DNA of 5,605 bases, from the NCBI GenBank assembly GCA_031283825.1, contig JAITAZ010000421.1, positions 1 through 5,605 on the forward strand, in the 5' to 3' direction. Position 1 is the stretch's first letter, and each line of letters begins with the position of its first letter. Origin of the DNA: Planctomycetaceae bacterium (GTDB taxonomy: Bacteria; Planctomycetota; Planctomycetia; Pirellulales; Thermoguttaceae). Positions 5,473 to 5,605 of this stretch are shown piece after piece. Position numbers and translations under genes: made by a program. Below the pieces are notes generated by a model. The model was not told the DNA's origin and ran no database searches. It saw nothing but the letters and a program-made list of their open reading frames with translations.

Positions 5473-5477
5473 ATTTT

Positions 5478-5605
5478 ATGAAAACGCTCGCGAGATACAT
5501 TTTTGTAACGATAATTATTTTCGCAATGATGAATTTTTCAAATTTTGCGATTGCTCAAAATAATTCTGAATCAAAAAAAGAGAAATCGCAAGTTCAAAAG
5601 ATTGT
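5478..5605 (+). CDS. Unrecognised exported protein, N-terminal 42 codons only
   Basis: This plus-strand gene is cut by the right edge of the window and is the only one here read rightward. The start is well supported by AGGAGA just upstream. The protein begins MKTLARYIFV and has a hydrophobic core up to about residue 20 (TIIIFAMMNFSNF). It then reads AIAQNNS, a good signal peptidase I site after AIA (residue 26). The visible mature part, QNNSESKKEKSQVQK, is a charged, probably unstructured linker. No domain can be named from so little. Export to the periplasm or beyond is inferred from the signal peptide. It is divergent from lpxI, with roughly 700 bases of repeat-rich DNA between them, so shared regulation is possible but not shown. 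Confidence 0.75.
   Translation, partial: MKTLARYIFVTIIIFAMMNFSNFAIAQNNSESKKEKSQVQKI

Overview
The window looks like chromosomal DNA from an AT-rich, lipid A-making Gram-negative bacterium. The best guess is a low-GC planctomycete of the kind found in animal guts. The main clue is the LpxI protein, whose C-terminal wording (ICFGWTIAKEMG, AVEAIEGTDECIRRAG, KVAKPQQDMRFDVPTFG) reads like planctomycete LpxI as I remember it; this was not searched. Purine-rich Shine-Dalgarno sites precede two genes, and three proteins have N-terminal export or membrane signals.

Layout. Position 1-286 (minus) is the start of an unrecognised secreted protein cut by the window edge. Positions 287-1079 form a long AT-rich stretch without a gene but with several inverted and direct repeats, including a perfect 13-bp hairpin just past the next gene's stop. 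Positions 1080-3149 (minus) encode a complete 689-residue methyl-accepting chemotaxis protein with two membrane helices, a large helical sensor and what look like tandem HAMP units. Positions 3150-3851 are intergenic and repeat-rich. Positions 3852-4766 (minus) encode LpxI, the UDP-2,3-diacylglucosamine hydrolase of lipid A synthesis. Positions 4767-5477 are again intergenic and repeat-rich. Position 5478 to the right edge (plus) is the start of a second unrecognised exported protein.

The genes do not form an obvious pathway or operon. Gaps of about 700-800 bp separate the genes, and each was probably transcribed on its own. The chemoreceptor senses something outside the inner membrane and LpxI acts on lipid A precursors at the membrane, but nothing links them beyond position and strand.

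The most interesting material is non-coding. Both gaps flanking lpxI carry a dispersed family of AT-rich palindromic units ending in GTAACCGTTCAC / GTGAACGGTTAC, with at least eight recognisable ends in both orientations. At two places the ends are attached to a second, REP-like hairpin type (GCCCTTTCAGGGC). A third kind of folded repeat lies at 5154-5243. Both complete genes also show abrupt internal switches in third-codon-position usage.
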